DNA of 64,000 bases from Exiguobacterium aurantiacum (GCF_024362205.1 NZ_CP101462.1:2762001-2826000), one strand, 5' to 3'; counted from the stretch's first letter, positions 54,397 to 63,090 are shown. Notes: a model not told the origin generated them from the sequence alone. Numbers and translations are program-made.

Positions 54397-55194
54397 TCAT
54401 TGCACTTTATTTTCAGGACCGAAAGCCGGGTAAAGCGATAGACCGCCATCCGCGAAAATCGTCGCGCCTGTGACGTACGACGACTCGTCAGAAGCAAGCC
54501 ATGCAGCCACCGCCGCAATCTGTTCAGGGCGCCCGATTTCATGTGTTGGGATGAGCGCCTCGAGTCCTTTTTTCTCTTCTGGGTCTTGCATCGTCTCTTC
54601 ATTGATTGGAGTATCAATCGCACCCGGTGCGATGCCGTTGACGCGAATCTTGTTCGGTGCGTACTCGAGCGCGACCGACTTCGTGAACATCTTGACGCCG
54701 CCCTTGCTCGCTGCATAATGCGTATAGCCAGGACGCGGAATCACTTCATGCACCGATGACATGTTGATGATGTTCCCTTTGATTTCATGTTCGACAAAGT
54801 ATTTGAGGGCAGCACGTACACCAAGGAACGTTCCGGTCAAGTTCGTGTCGATGATTTTCTTCCAGTTGTCGAGTTCCATCTCATGCGTTTTCGCTTCGAC
54901 TTGTACGCCGGCGTTGTTGACGAAGATGTCCATCTTTCCAAATTCAGACACGGCCGTTTCAATCATCTTTTCGGCGAGTCCTTCTTCCGCCACGTCACCT
55001 TTGACCGCGACTGCCTTGCCGCCAGCCTCTTCGATTCCTTGAATGACTTTCTTCATCTCGTCTTCACTGCTGCGATAGTTCAGGACGACATGGACCCCTT
55101 CTTTTGCGTAACGTTCGGCAATCGCTCGACCGAGTCCTTTCGAACTCCCGGTGATAACCGCGACTTTTCCTTTCAGTTCTGGATAGTTAGCCAT
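54397..55194 (-). CDS. gdh: Glucose 1-dehydrogenase-like SDR
   Basis: A 265-residue classical short-chain dehydrogenase. Cofactor motif GSSKGLGRAIA, NNAG, catalytic Ser in MSSVHEVIP and YxxxK in YAASKGG. The stretch SSVHEVIPRPGYTHYAASKGG is typical of Bacillus glucose dehydrogenase, which oxidises glucose to gluconolactone with NAD(P). Other sugars or polyols remain possible. GGAGG precedes the ATG. Confidence 0.85.
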   Translation of the reverse strand: MANYPELKGKVAVITGSSKGLGRAIAERYAKEGVHVVLNYRSSEDEMKKVIQGIEEAGGKAVAVKGDVAEEGLAEKMIETAVSEFGKMDIFVNNAGVQVEAKTHEMELDNWKKIIDTNLTGTFLGVRAALKYFVEHEIKGNIINMSSVHEVIPRPGYTHYAASKGGVKMFTKSVALEYAPNKIRVNGIAPGAIDTPINEETMQDPEEKKGLEALIPTHEIGRPEQIAAVAAWLASDESSYVTGATIFADGGLSLYPAFGPENKVQ

Positions 55195-55269
55195 ATCAAT
55201 TCCTCCTTCGTCTCTTCTCGATTTGTAGTTCCCTCATTCCCCTCTTCGTGAAACCTTTTAGGCTGTTTT

Positions 55270-55298
55270 TTGAATATTTGTGGCAAATCTACTATACT
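55270..55298 (+). promoter_or_regulatory. Promoter of the CorC-type gene
   Basis: -35 TTGAAT (55270-55275), 17-bp spacer, -10 TATACT (55293-55298). This places the transcript start near 55305 and rules out translation starts upstream of it. Confidence 0.8.
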
Positions 55299-55397
55299 GA
55301 AACAAACTATTCGTTTTCAGGGATTTTCCTGAACGACATAAAACTTACTCTAATGGAGGTGACTCCCCGATTTTTGGGGGAATTTTTGGACAGTCCC

Positions 55398-56708
55398 ATG
55401 TTATTCAGCTTATTGATCGTCGCCCTGCTCATTTTCATGACCGCCTTTTTCGTGGCGGCTGAATTCTCGATTGTCAAAGTGCGCGGCGCCCGGCTTGACC
55501 AACTCGTGCTCGAGGGAAGCAAACGGGCCTCTGTTGCCAAAAAGGTGATTGAAAACCTTGACGACTCGCTGTCGGCTTCACAGTTCGGCATCACGCTCGC
55601 CGCTCTCGGTCTCGGTTGGATTGGCGCGGATCAAATCGAAGGGATGATTCAACCGCTTGTCGACCGTTTGAACGTATCGTCGTCGCTCGCGACCGTCTTG
55701 TCCTTTTTGATCGCCTTTTTACTGATTGCCTTCCTGCACGTCGTCATCGGGGAACTTGTCCCGAAGACACTTGCCGTGCATGAAGCCGAGCGCTTGACAC
55801 TGCTCGTCGCCCGACCGCTCTATTTCTTCACGAAGTTATTGTATCCGTTCATCCACGTGCTGAACGGGACGGCCCGGCTGACACTCCGCTTGTTCGGCGT
55901 ACAGACGACCGCACAAGAGACGGCGCACTCGGAAGAAGAACTCAAAATCATCATGACCGAGAGCTTCCGCAGTGGGGAAATCAACGAAAATGAGCTCGCC
56001 TACGTACAAAATATCTTCTCTTTCGACGAACGTGTCGCCAAAGATGCGATGGTCCCACGGATGAACATGGTGACCATTGACGAAGAAGACTCGATTGAGA
56101 CGATTATCGCTACCGTCCAAGAACACCAATATACACGCTACCCAGTCACACGTGACGGTGACCGCGATGATGTGCTTGGCTTTATTAATGCCAAGCAGTT
56201 ATTCACCGCCCAACTCGTCAAGAGCGATGCCCCGTTCGAATCGTTCATCCATCAACTCCCGCTCGTGACGGAGTTCACTCCGCTCCAAGAGGCGATGGTG
56301 AAAATGCAGAACGCGCGGACGATGATGTGTCTTGTCATCGACGAGTACGGTGGTACGGCAGGACTTCTCACGATTGAAGACATCCTCGAGGAAATCGTCG
56401 GGGAGATTCGCGATGAGTTCGACCGTGACGAACAGGCCGAAATCACGGAAGTCACACCTGGGCATTACCGCCTGTCCGGTCTCGTCTTGACGCAAGAAAT
56501 CGAAGAACGGTTCGGCATCGAGATTGAGGATGACGTCGATACGATTGGCGGTTTCGTCTTATCGCAAAAAGCGAATGCACGGACTGGCGAACGCTTCGTC
56601 TTGCCGGGCGAACATGAATTGATTGTCCGTGAAATCGACAATCACCGCATCGTTTTTGTCGACTTGATTTTGGCTCATAAAGACGAGATTCAACCTGAAC
56701 TCGACTAA
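55398..56708 (+). CDS. Hemolysin-family/CorC-type membrane protein (CNNM and CBS domains)
   Basis: About 436 residues from ATG 55398. An N-terminal CNNM/DUF21 membrane domain (MLFSLLIVALLIFMTAFFVA; ALGLGWIGADQ; HVVIGELVPKTLAVHEAERL), a CBS pair (MVPRMNMVTID ... TMMCLVIDEYGGTAGLLTIEDILEEIVGEI) and a C-terminal CorC_HlyC domain. Relatives take part in Mg2+ or Co2+ transport. The start is uncertain: TTG at 55386 after GGGGGA, or ATG at 55353 where GGAGG overlaps, are also in frame. Confidence 0.87.
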   Translation: MLFSLLIVALLIFMTAFFVAAEFSIVKVRGARLDQLVLEGSKRASVAKKVIENLDDSLSASQFGITLAALGLGWIGADQIEGMIQPLVDRLNVSSSLATVLSFLIAFLLIAFLHVVIGELVPKTLAVHEAERLTLLVARPLYFFTKLLYPFIHVLNGTARLTLRLFGVQTTAQETAHSEEELKIIMTESFRSGEINENELAYVQNIFSFDERVAKDAMVPRMNMVTIDEEDSIETIIATVQEHQYTRYPVTRDGDRDDVLGFINAKQLFTAQLVKSDAPFESFIHQLPLVTEFTPLQEAMVKMQNARTMMCLVIDEYGGTAGLLTIEDILEEIVGEIRDEFDRDEQAEITEVTPGHYRLSGLVLTQEIEERFGIEIEDDVDTIGGFVLSQKANARTGERFVLPGEHELIVREIDNHRIVFVDLILAHKDEIQPELD

Positions 56709-56719
56709 CCGATTGGACC

Positions 56720-56749
56720 GCCCTCCCCGATTTTTCGGGGAGGGCTTTT
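56720..56749 (+). terminator. Terminator of the CorC-type gene
   Basis: Stem GCCCTCCCCGA / TCGGGGAGGGC, loop TTTT, followed by TTTT. Confidence 0.88.
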
Positions 56750-56900
56750 CGTCGGCCGCTCGAACTGTCGCTATATTTTCAAGCCTTGTCGTGATATACT
56801 GCACATATGTTGCTTATTTGAGTGCGTGTCACTCATTGACACAACATCACCGAACAGTTCATCAATGTTCGGTCCAACAACTGCAGAAAGAAGGTTACGC

Positions 56901-57893
56901 ATGGAACGTAAACTATTTTTAATTGACGGAAACTCCATGCTGGCCAGTGCCTACTATGGTGCCGCCGCGAGCCGAACGAAAAAAGGACGCGAGGTATCTA
57001 AAAACGATCGGAGTGCCGTCATCGGTATGACCGGCCTCATCCGGACGATTCTACGCAGACATCGTCCGACTCATTTTGTCGTCGTGTGGGACGTCTCACG
57101 TGAAACATTATGGCGCCGCGAGCTTTACCCAGGCTATAAACGCCGTCGCCGCCAGACACCACCCGAGTTGAAAGCGCAAATGGAACTCATGCGCCAATTG
57201 CTTGAAGATAGCGGAATCCCGCAATATCAAGTCGAAGGCTATGAAGGAGAAGATTTGATCGCTCATATCGCTCGGAAGTTCAGCTGCAGCGCTCCTGTCG
57301 TCATCATGACGAAGGATAAAGACTTGCTTCAGCTCGTGAGCCCACGTATCACTGTCTGGCTTCAGACGCAGGAGCTGCAACAAATGCAGGCTCGTTGCGA
57401 CATCAAAGACAATCGCCCGCTCCCGCTCAAGCGACATCTCGAGATTCGTCCTGAGGAGATTGCGGCATTGTACGAAGGATTGAAGCCAAAACAGCTCTCA
57501 GCAGTCAAAGCATTGACAGGAGACCGTTCAGACGGGATTCCACCTGTGGCCGGATTAGATGAAAGTCAATCGGTCCAGCTGATCAAACGCTTCGGTTCGC
57601 TCGATAAGCTTTATACGGCGCTAAGCGTCAAAGGCGACAAACGACAACTGATCAATGAAACGATCGCGGCACTGACGTCAGAAGAAGTGCCCCGTAACTT
57701 GAGACGCACACGTAAAAAGGCCGAGCGCAACATGGAGCTCGTCCGTCTCGATGTGACGGTGCCAGAACTTGAACATTTGAAACTGGCTCATCTTGAGCTC
57801 AGTATTAATTCAAAACGTGTCGAACAAGCGTATCAAAAACGCGGCATTCGCCTCTCGTTTGATTCAAGTCAAAAGAAAATTTCAGCACGCTAA
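56901..57893 (+). CDS. 5'-3' exonuclease (YpcP-like, PolI N-terminal domain type)
   Basis: A 330-residue flap-type nuclease homologous to the 5' nuclease domain of DNA polymerase I. Metal residues lie in LFLIDGNSM, VVVWDVSRETLWRRELYPGYKRRR, EGYEGEDLIAH and MTKDKDLLQLV, followed by the helix-hairpin-helix part GDRSDGIPPVAGL. It probably helps remove RNA primers. The start at 56901 has AGAAGG 6 nt upstream; 25 further codons are open before it. Confidence 0.88.
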   Translation: MERKLFLIDGNSMLASAYYGAAASRTKKGREVSKNDRSAVIGMTGLIRTILRRHRPTHFVVVWDVSRETLWRRELYPGYKRRRRQTPPELKAQMELMRQLLEDSGIPQYQVEGYEGEDLIAHIARKFSCSAPVVIMTKDKDLLQLVSPRITVWLQTQELQQMQARCDIKDNRPLPLKRHLEIRPEEIAALYEGLKPKQLSAVKALTGDRSDGIPPVAGLDESQSVQLIKRFGSLDKLYTALSVKGDKRQLINETIAALTSEEVPRNLRRTRKKAERNMELVRLDVTVPELEHLKLAHLELSINSKRVEQAYQKRGIRLSFDSSQKKISAR

Positions 57894-57923
57894 AAAAGCG
57901 CGGACAATTAGTCCACGCTTTTT
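57894..57923. terminator. Bidirectional terminator with one mismatch
   Basis: Arms AAAAAGCGCGGAC and GTCCACGCTTTTT (one mismatch), loop AATTA; the minus-strand gene stops inside the right arm. Confidence 0.8.
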
Positions 57924-58708
57924 ATATTGACCGTAATCCCATCTTCGTCGGTGAGCGACCATTCCGATGTTGTCCCGCCGAGTTCACGATTCGTCGTCGC
58001 GTCGACTAAGAGGGTCCACGCCTCCAGACCTGCCTCTTGTCCCATCGGCTCGCTTGGCCGGGCCCAGACGTTCGTCCCGATGTGGTGATGATATCCGTCG
58101 GCCGCTAAAAATAAGGCGCCCGGATACGAATCGGTCGTCACCGTGAAACCGAGACGATTTTGATAGAATAATTTTGCCGCTTCTAGGGAACGTACTTTGA
58201 AGTGGACATGCCCCATCGTCGTCCCGTTCGGTAGACCCGTGAACGGACGGTCGGCCGCCGCCTCGAGCATCGATTCGTATTCCACCGGGTCCGTCGACAT
58301 CTTCACATGACCGTTCGCTTCATACTCCCACTGCTCACGGGGACGGTCGGCGTAGAGCTCGATTCCGTTGCCTTCCGGGTCGCTCAAATAGAACGCCTCG
58401 CTGACCAAATGATCCCCTTGGCCGACTTCAATCCGTTGTTCAATCAAATGACGAAGAATCCGTCCGAGTTCGACACGGTCCGGCAATAAGATGGCCAGAT
58501 GAAACAAGCCGGCTGTTCGTGGATTGGGACGCACGCCGCTCACTTCATGTAAGATGACGAGCGGCATTTCGTTCGTTCCGAGTGTGACGCGATGTTCTGA
58601 CGTCTCGAGTACATCCATTCCGATGACGCGCTCATAATATGTTTTCATCGTTTCTAAATCGTTGACGCGCAATGTGACGGCGCCGAGTTTAATGTTTGTT
58701 AAGTTCAT
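57908..58708 (-). CDS. catE: VOC-family ring-cleavage dioxygenase-like protein (CatE-like)
   Basis: A 266-residue protein with two vicinal-oxygen-chelate modules. Candidate metal ligands: GLFHLAILLP (His) and NGIELYADR (Glu), and in the second module GHVHFKV. The layout resembles Bacillus CatE, a catechol 2,3-dioxygenase of the thiol/quinone stress response. The divergent neighbour is a HxlR/DUF24 regulator, as expected for quinone-response genes. Activity on catechols is inferred. Confidence 0.78.
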   Translation of the reverse strand: MNLTNIKLGAVTLRVNDLETMKTYYERVIGMDVLETSEHRVTLGTNEMPLVILHEVSGVRPNPRTAGLFHLAILLPDRVELGRILRHLIEQRIEVGQGDHLVSEAFYLSDPEGNGIELYADRPREQWEYEANGHVKMSTDPVEYESMLEAAADRPFTGLPNGTTMGHVHFKVRSLEAAKLFYQNRLGFTVTTDSYPGALFLAADGYHHHIGTNVWARPSEPMGQEAGLEAWTLLVDATTNRELGGTTSEWSLTDEDGITVNIKSVD

Positions 58709-58814
58709 CCTTGATCACCTCTTTCTCAGTATACCCGCTAAGTAGAATCGACAGAAGACGGCACAAAAAGGTGGTATAGTTACCTCAAGGATACTGTAGA
58801 GAGGAGTGAGACTG

Positions 58815-59141
58815 ATGCCATTGATTTCAAGTTGCGAAGTCGATACCGCGCTCGAGTTGATCACGGGGAAATGGAAACCGTCGATTTTACTCGCGCTTAT
58901 CAATGAAGACACGTTACGGTTCAGCGAATTGAAACGCTCGCTCCCAAATATCAGTCAAAAGATTTTGACGGCACAGCTTCGCGATTTAGAGGAGCAAGAC
59001 ATCATCATCCGCACCGTCTATCCCGAGGTTCCGCCTCGTGTGGACTATCGCTTGAGCGAGTATGGGAAGACGTTGATTCCGGTGCTCGAGACGATGAACG
59101 CTTGGGGCATCCAACACGCAGAACGGATGCGTCAAAAATAA
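58815..59141 (+). CDS. HxlR/DUF24-family regulator with N-terminal cysteine
   Basis: A 108-residue winged-helix regulator. It starts MPLISSCEVDTALELITGKW; Cys7 corresponds to the redox-sensing cysteine of YodB and CatR, and it is the only Cys. Conserved parts include RFSELKRSLPNISQKILTAQL and VPPRVDYRLSEYG. ATG at 58815 has GAGGAG 8 nt upstream. Divergent from the catE-like gene, it probably represses it until quinones or diamide modify Cys7. Confidence 0.88.
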   Translation: MPLISSCEVDTALELITGKWKPSILLALINEDTLRFSELKRSLPNISQKILTAQLRDLEEQDIIIRTVYPEVPPRVDYRLSEYGKTLIPVLETMNAWGIQHAERMRQK

Positions 59142-59221
59142 TTGTCCACATGTGGATAACCCGTTTCCGCATTCCCATCTATCACTTATCCACAGGAGGC
59201 TCACATGATTCGTTATCCACA
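59142..59221. promoter_or_regulatory. Cluster of four DnaA boxes
   Basis: Three perfect TTATCCACA boxes: 59151-59159 (minus strand), 59186-59194 (plus) and 59213-59221 (plus, inside the first codons of the next gene), with TTGTCCACA (one mismatch, plus) at 59142-59150 abutting the first. The second plus-strand box directly precedes the ribosome site of the S66 peptidase gene. Confidence 0.75.
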
Positions 59222-60212
59222 ATTGACCGGACATCACTTCGGTGTGACGGCCCCTTCGTCTGGCGTTCCCGCTGAATTACATGGACTGCTCCATGAGGCC
59301 GAGGCGACGTTCAGCCGCCACGGGTTTACGCTCCAATTCGAGCCATCGGTTTGGACGCAAGACAGAGCAAAATCGGCACCCGCAAAAGTCAGGGCCGATG
59401 AATTGACGCGGTTGTTCCACGACGACGCCATCGATTTGATTATCCCGCCATGGGGCGGCGTCCTCTTGATTGAGTTGCTAGACGCTATCGAGTGGGACAC
59501 GCTCCCACCGAAATGGGTGCTCGGCTATTCGGACGTCAGCTTATTCCTATTCGTGTATACGCTCAAGACCGGCATCGCCTCGGCTCACGGGACGAACCTC
59601 GTCGACCTGCGCGGCGAAGAATGGGACGCGACGAGCTCGCGTTGGCTCGATGTCGTATCAGCAAAAGAAGGCGAGACGGTCATCCAGCTCGCCTCGGAAC
59701 AGTTCCAAAAAGAGTGGCAGCATGAGAACCCAAGCCCGCACGTCTATCATTTGACCGAACCGACGGAGTGGAAATCACTCGGCGGGACAGAGGCGACCGG
59801 ACGACTGCTTGGCGGCTGTATCGATGTCTTGTTGCATACGATCGGCACACCGTATGGAGATGTCGCTACGTTCCAACAGACCCATTTGGACGGGGAGCCG
59901 ATTCTTTGGTATTTCGAGAACGCCGAGCTCGATGTTACGGCACTCAAACGGACCCTGCTTCAAATGAAGTGGGCCGGTTGGTTTGATCATACGTCTGGCA
60001 TTCTGTTCGGGCGCAGTGCGGCCCAACAGCCCGTCCAAGGCTACACGGCAGAAGACGTGTATGCGGAACTGCAAGAATTGCTCGACGTACCTGTCATTTA
60101 CGATATCGACTGCGGGCACGTCCCGCCGCAAATGACACTCGTCAACGGTGCCCACGCCTCGATTCAAGTCGAGGACGGCAAAGGGACACTCATTCAAACG
60201 TTCAAGGGCTGA
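59205..60212 (+). CDS. S66-family peptidase (LD-carboxypeptidase/MccF-like)
   Basis: A 335-residue serine peptidase. Nucleophile Ser109 in LGYSDVS, Glu in WYFENAELD and His in DCGHVPPQM form the S66 triad. The family cleaves the tetrapeptide L,D-bond in murein recycling, or peptide-nucleotide antibiotics (MccF). Which one applies is open. GGAGG precedes the ATG, and DnaA boxes cover the start region. The last codons AAG GGC TGA form part of a palindrome shared with the convergent gene. Confidence 0.87.
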   Translation: MIRYPQLTGHHFGVTAPSSGVPAELHGLLHEAEATFSRHGFTLQFEPSVWTQDRAKSAPAKVRADELTRLFHDDAIDLIIPPWGGVLLIELLDAIEWDTLPPKWVLGYSDVSLFLFVYTLKTGIASAHGTNLVDLRGEEWDATSSRWLDVVSAKEGETVIQLASEQFQKEWQHENPSPHVYHLTEPTEWKSLGGTEATGRLLGGCIDVLLHTIGTPYGDVATFQQTHLDGEPILWYFENAELDVTALKRTLLQMKWAGWFDHTSGILFGRSAAQQPVQGYTAEDVYAELQELLDVPVIYDIDCGHVPPQMTLVNGAHASIQVEDGKGTLIQTFKG

Positions 60213-60234
60213 CGCGTCAGCCCTTGATTTTTTT
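60202..60234. terminator. 26-bp perfect palindromic terminator overlapping both stop codons
   Basis: TCAAGGGCTGACG and its exact complement abut (60202-60227), with a T run on the plus strand. Both convergent genes end with codons AAG GGC TGA (Lys-Gly-stop) inside the arms, leaving only 4 bp between the two stops. Confidence 0.88.
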
Positions 60235-61407
60235 GATGAGCGACATCAGATGGCTGCGGAAACGTCCTTCCGGGAACAGACCCACTTCTCGTTCAATCAA
60301 CGGGACCCATTCATCCCCACACCCGTGACTCGTTCCAATTAATAACCCTTCGAAATAAATCGCTTGATCGACAAACCCATGCTTCGCCCATTGCTCATGG
60401 TGCTCCAACAGTTTCAAAAACGATTTCCGGGCTGCCTCTGTCTCACCGGTCAAGGCGAAATAGACACCTTTACTCATCTCGAACGCCGCGATGAATTCTG
60501 CATTTCCGTCTAGTAGTTGATTCATGACCACAATCTGTTGATGGAGCAGCTCCGTCTTCCGATATTCAATCGCATAGAGCGCTTCCGTCATCGCCAAGCG
60601 TATTTTCATCGTCACGTCGTCCGTGAAATTCGTGTATTGTTTCGCTTTTTGCAGCGCATCGACAATCGCCGCTTCATCTTTTAAATAGAGGGCACAAATC
60701 GCAATCGTTCGATACACATCGTCGACCCGATAATACATTTTCGTTCGTTTCATATAATCGAGCGTGTCCTCGAGACGACGAATCGCGCCCGGTAAATCGT
60801 CGTCATACAACATATTTCGGAACACCATCAACATGCTGAATTCGACGCGGGTCTTCGTCTTCATGCTTCTCGAATCAATCAATTCAATCGTATCGATCCG
60901 TTCAATCGCCTCATCAAACCGATTCCACATGAGCAGATAAAACGCTTGGCTGATGCGGGCCATAATCAATTCTTCTTTCTCCTCGAGCCGCTCAAACACC
61001 GCGATTGCCCGATCATACCACTCCAACAGTTGTTGTTGATTCCCACTATAAAATACACTGTCCGCGAGTAACGTGTACGCCTTCCCTTGCCATACCGAGT
61101 TCATCTCAACGTCCACGTAAGGGAGGAGCGCCTTCTGAACGGCCTCGTCTTCCCATGAGTGGAGACCTCCTTGCGTATATTCAATCTCCTCGACGATTTT
61201 CTGTAAGTCCTCCTCGCGAGGATCGACGAGCAATGACTGCACCGACACGTCGAGTCGTTTCGCGATTTCACGAAGGCTGCGCATCGACGTCTCTGCTTTG
61301 CCGTTCTCAATCATACTGAGCATCGATTTCGTGATGATGCCTTCAGCGAGCTGGCTTTGCGTCAGTTTTTTTTCTTTGCGTAACGCTTTAATCCGTTGTC
61401 CAATCAT
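60217..61407 (-). CDS. HTH regulator with helical-repeat (TPR-like) domain
   Basis: A 396-residue protein: an XRE-type helix-turn-helix (IGQRIKALRKEKKLTQSQLAEGIITKSMLSMIENGK) followed by about 300 residues of helical hairpins (for example RAIAVFERLEEKEELIMARI). This is the architecture of RRNPP-type regulators that respond to peptides, but no propeptide gene is adjacent, so the ligand is unknown. Divergent from an exporter with two matching operators between them. AGAGGTG precedes the ATG. Confidence 0.87.
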   Translation of the reverse strand: MIGQRIKALRKEKKLTQSQLAEGIITKSMLSMIENGKAETSMRSLREIAKRLDVSVQSLLVDPREEDLQKIVEEIEYTQGGLHSWEDEAVQKALLPYVDVEMNSVWQGKAYTLLADSVFYSGNQQQLLEWYDRAIAVFERLEEKEELIMARISQAFYLLMWNRFDEAIERIDTIELIDSRSMKTKTRVEFSMLMVFRNMLYDDDLPGAIRRLEDTLDYMKRTKMYYRVDDVYRTIAICALYLKDEAAIVDALQKAKQYTNFTDDVTMKIRLAMTEALYAIEYRKTELLHQQIVVMNQLLDGNAEFIAAFEMSKGVYFALTGETEAARKSFLKLLEHHEQWAKHGFVDQAIYFEGLLIGTSHGCGDEWVPLIEREVGLFPEGRFRSHLMSLIKKIKG

Positions 61408-61421
61408 AGAGCACCTCTTAA

Positions 61422-61497
61422 AAGTTAAATTTAATTGAACTTATTGTATACAAATCGAGTGTCATCGTTTACTATAAAGTTAAATCAGATTGAACTT
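61422..61497. promoter_or_regulatory. Twin 21-bp operators between the HTH regulator and the exporter
   Basis: Two sites in the same orientation, AAGTTAAAT-TTA-ATTGAACTT (61422-61442) and AAGTTAAAT-CAG-ATTGAACTT (61477-61497), differ only in the 3-base centre. Each is an imperfect palindrome, and they are 55 bp apart centre to centre. They flank the divergent promoter region. Confidence 0.8.
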
Positions 61498-61517
61498 AAC
61501 TGTAAAGGAGAATCGAT

Positions 61518-62771
61518 ATGACGACCACTTCATCAAACTTGTATGTATTATTGCTCGGAAAATTCATGTCGTTGTTTGCATCCAGTCTCTTCACGTTCGT
61601 CGCGGGACTGACGGTTCTGACGACGTCCGGTTCGGGACTACAGTTCGCACTCGTCTTGCTTGCCGGCACAGTGCCACGTGTCTTATTATCTCCGTTTGCT
61701 GGGGCGTTTGCCGACAAACTGGATCGCAAGCGCGTGATCATTACGATGGAGTCCGTGAACGCCTTATTATTTTTAGCTGCCGGCATCGCGAGTCTCGTCT
61801 GGACGTTCGGCGTTCCTGCTTTCTTGATTATCACATGTCTGCTCTCTGTCGTCTCGACTTTCTTATCCGTCACATTATCGAGTTCGATTCCATTCTTGTT
61901 CGACGAAGACGGACTCCAACGCGCCAATTCCCTCATTCAAAGTACCATCTCCATCTCAAGCATCGGCACGCCGCTGCTCGCCGGGGCACTGTTTACGTTA
62001 CTTCCGGTATCAGCGTTTCTCTTCAGCTCGTCTCTCTTATTGATAATCGCCGCCCTTGTCGCCTCTCGTCTCCACTTTAAAACGTACGACCATGTCCCCA
62101 GCGAGCAATCGACTTGGTCCGAGGTCCGGTCTGGCTTCCGCTACTTGAAACGCCAGCGCGTACTTTGGACGTTGACCCTCTTGGCCGCCTTGCTCAACTT
62201 CTTCTTCGTTGCCGCAGAAGTACTATTCCCGATTGCCGCCCTACAAGACATCGGCGTCAGTCCGCTCCAGTTCGGCTTTTTAGAAAGCATGTTCGCGGTC
62301 GGCTTTTTGATTGCCTCGCTCGTTCATGCATTACCAATCTTTCAAATCAAATATCGTCTGGCGACGACACGTAGCGCGCTTATCGTCGTGAGTTGTCTCT
62401 TTATCGCACCGGCCGTTCCACTCTATTTCGATTTCTCGGTCACGCCGGCCATCGTCTTCTTCGCGGCTTTCGCCTTATTAAGCGGATTCTTCATCATCCG
62501 CGTCAATATCCCCATTCAGCTCTATTTACAGACGAACACGGAACCAAGTTATCTCGGTCGCGTCATCGGTGTTCTCGAATCCCTCGCCATGGGCATCACA
62601 CCGTTCGGATTCATCGTGTTTGGCCTATTGAGCGAATGGATGCCGGTCGCTTCACTCTATACGATTTGCATGCTCTGTCTGCTCACTATCACGTTGTTCG
62701 CGATGTATTGGATCCGTCACGACATAACTGCCGAAAAAGCCGCTGTGTCAGCGCAAGCAGAAAGTGCGTGA
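61518..62771 (+). CDS. MFS efflux transporter (macrolide-exporter-like)
   Basis: A 417-residue transporter with 12 predicted membrane segments; the loop-2/3 motif GAFADKLDRKRVI is clear. Overall pattern resembles the Mef/enterobactin-exporter-type MFS group. AAAGGAG precedes the ATG. Divergent HTH regulator and twin operators suggest inducible export. The substrate is not readable. Confidence 0.87.
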   Translation: MTTTSSNLYVLLLGKFMSLFASSLFTFVAGLTVLTTSGSGLQFALVLLAGTVPRVLLSPFAGAFADKLDRKRVIITMESVNALLFLAAGIASLVWTFGVPAFLIITCLLSVVSTFLSVTLSSSIPFLFDEDGLQRANSLIQSTISISSIGTPLLAGALFTLLPVSAFLFSSSLLLIIAALVASRLHFKTYDHVPSEQSTWSEVRSGFRYLKRQRVLWTLTLLAALLNFFFVAAEVLFPIAALQDIGVSPLQFGFLESMFAVGFLIASLVHALPIFQIKYRLATTRSALIVVSCLFIAPAVPLYFDFSVTPAIVFFAAFALLSGFFIIRVNIPIQLYLQTNTEPSYLGRVIGVLESLAMGITPFGFIVFGLLSEWMPVASLYTICMLCLLTITLFAMYWIRHDITAEKAAVSAQAESA

Positions 62772-62776
62772 ACGCA

Positions 62777-62810
62777 AAAAGACATCGAACGGTTCAGTTC
62801 GATGTCTTTT
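62777..62810. terminator. Bidirectional terminator, perfect 14-bp stem
   Basis: Arms AAAAGACATCGAAC and complement with a 6-nt loop; the minus-strand gene stops within it (62794). Confidence 0.9.
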
Positions 62811-63090
62811 CTGTAGATGGGAGGACTCGTTTCTCTAACAAGAACGGTCCGAACGGGATAACGGATGCCATAACCGCGAGGACCAACACTTTTAAGCCCC
62901 AGTTGAAACGCCATGCCATATAGACGGCTGCCGCCACATAAGCGACGAACAAGAAACCGTGGGCCGCGCCGACGATGCTGACGGCAAGCGGCATACCCGC
63001 CAAGTACTTGAGCGGCATCGCGATGAGCAACAAGAGTAAGAAAGACACTCCTTCTGTGTATCCGAGCCATTTAAAACGTGTCGCGTTCAT
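62794..63090 (-). CDS. DUF3817 membrane protein
   Basis: A 98-residue protein with three membrane segments and the DUF3817 pattern WLGYTEGVSFLLLLLIAMPLKY followed by GAAHGFLFVAYV. Function unknown. AGGAGA precedes the ATG at 63090. Confidence 0.85.
   Translation of the reverse strand: MNATRFKWLGYTEGVSFLLLLLIAMPLKYLAGMPLAVSIVGAAHGFLFVAYVAAAVYMAWRFNWGLKVLVLAVMASVIPFGPFLLEKRVLPSTEKTSN

Noticed and set aside
55248-55397. Longer start for the CorC-type gene at 55248
   Set aside because: It lies upstream of the promoter found at 55270-55298, so it would not be transcribed from it.
59142-59221. Chromosomal or plasmid replication origin
   Set aside because: DnaA boxes are clustered, but no AT-rich unwinding region, dnaA, dnaN or plasmid rep gene is present.
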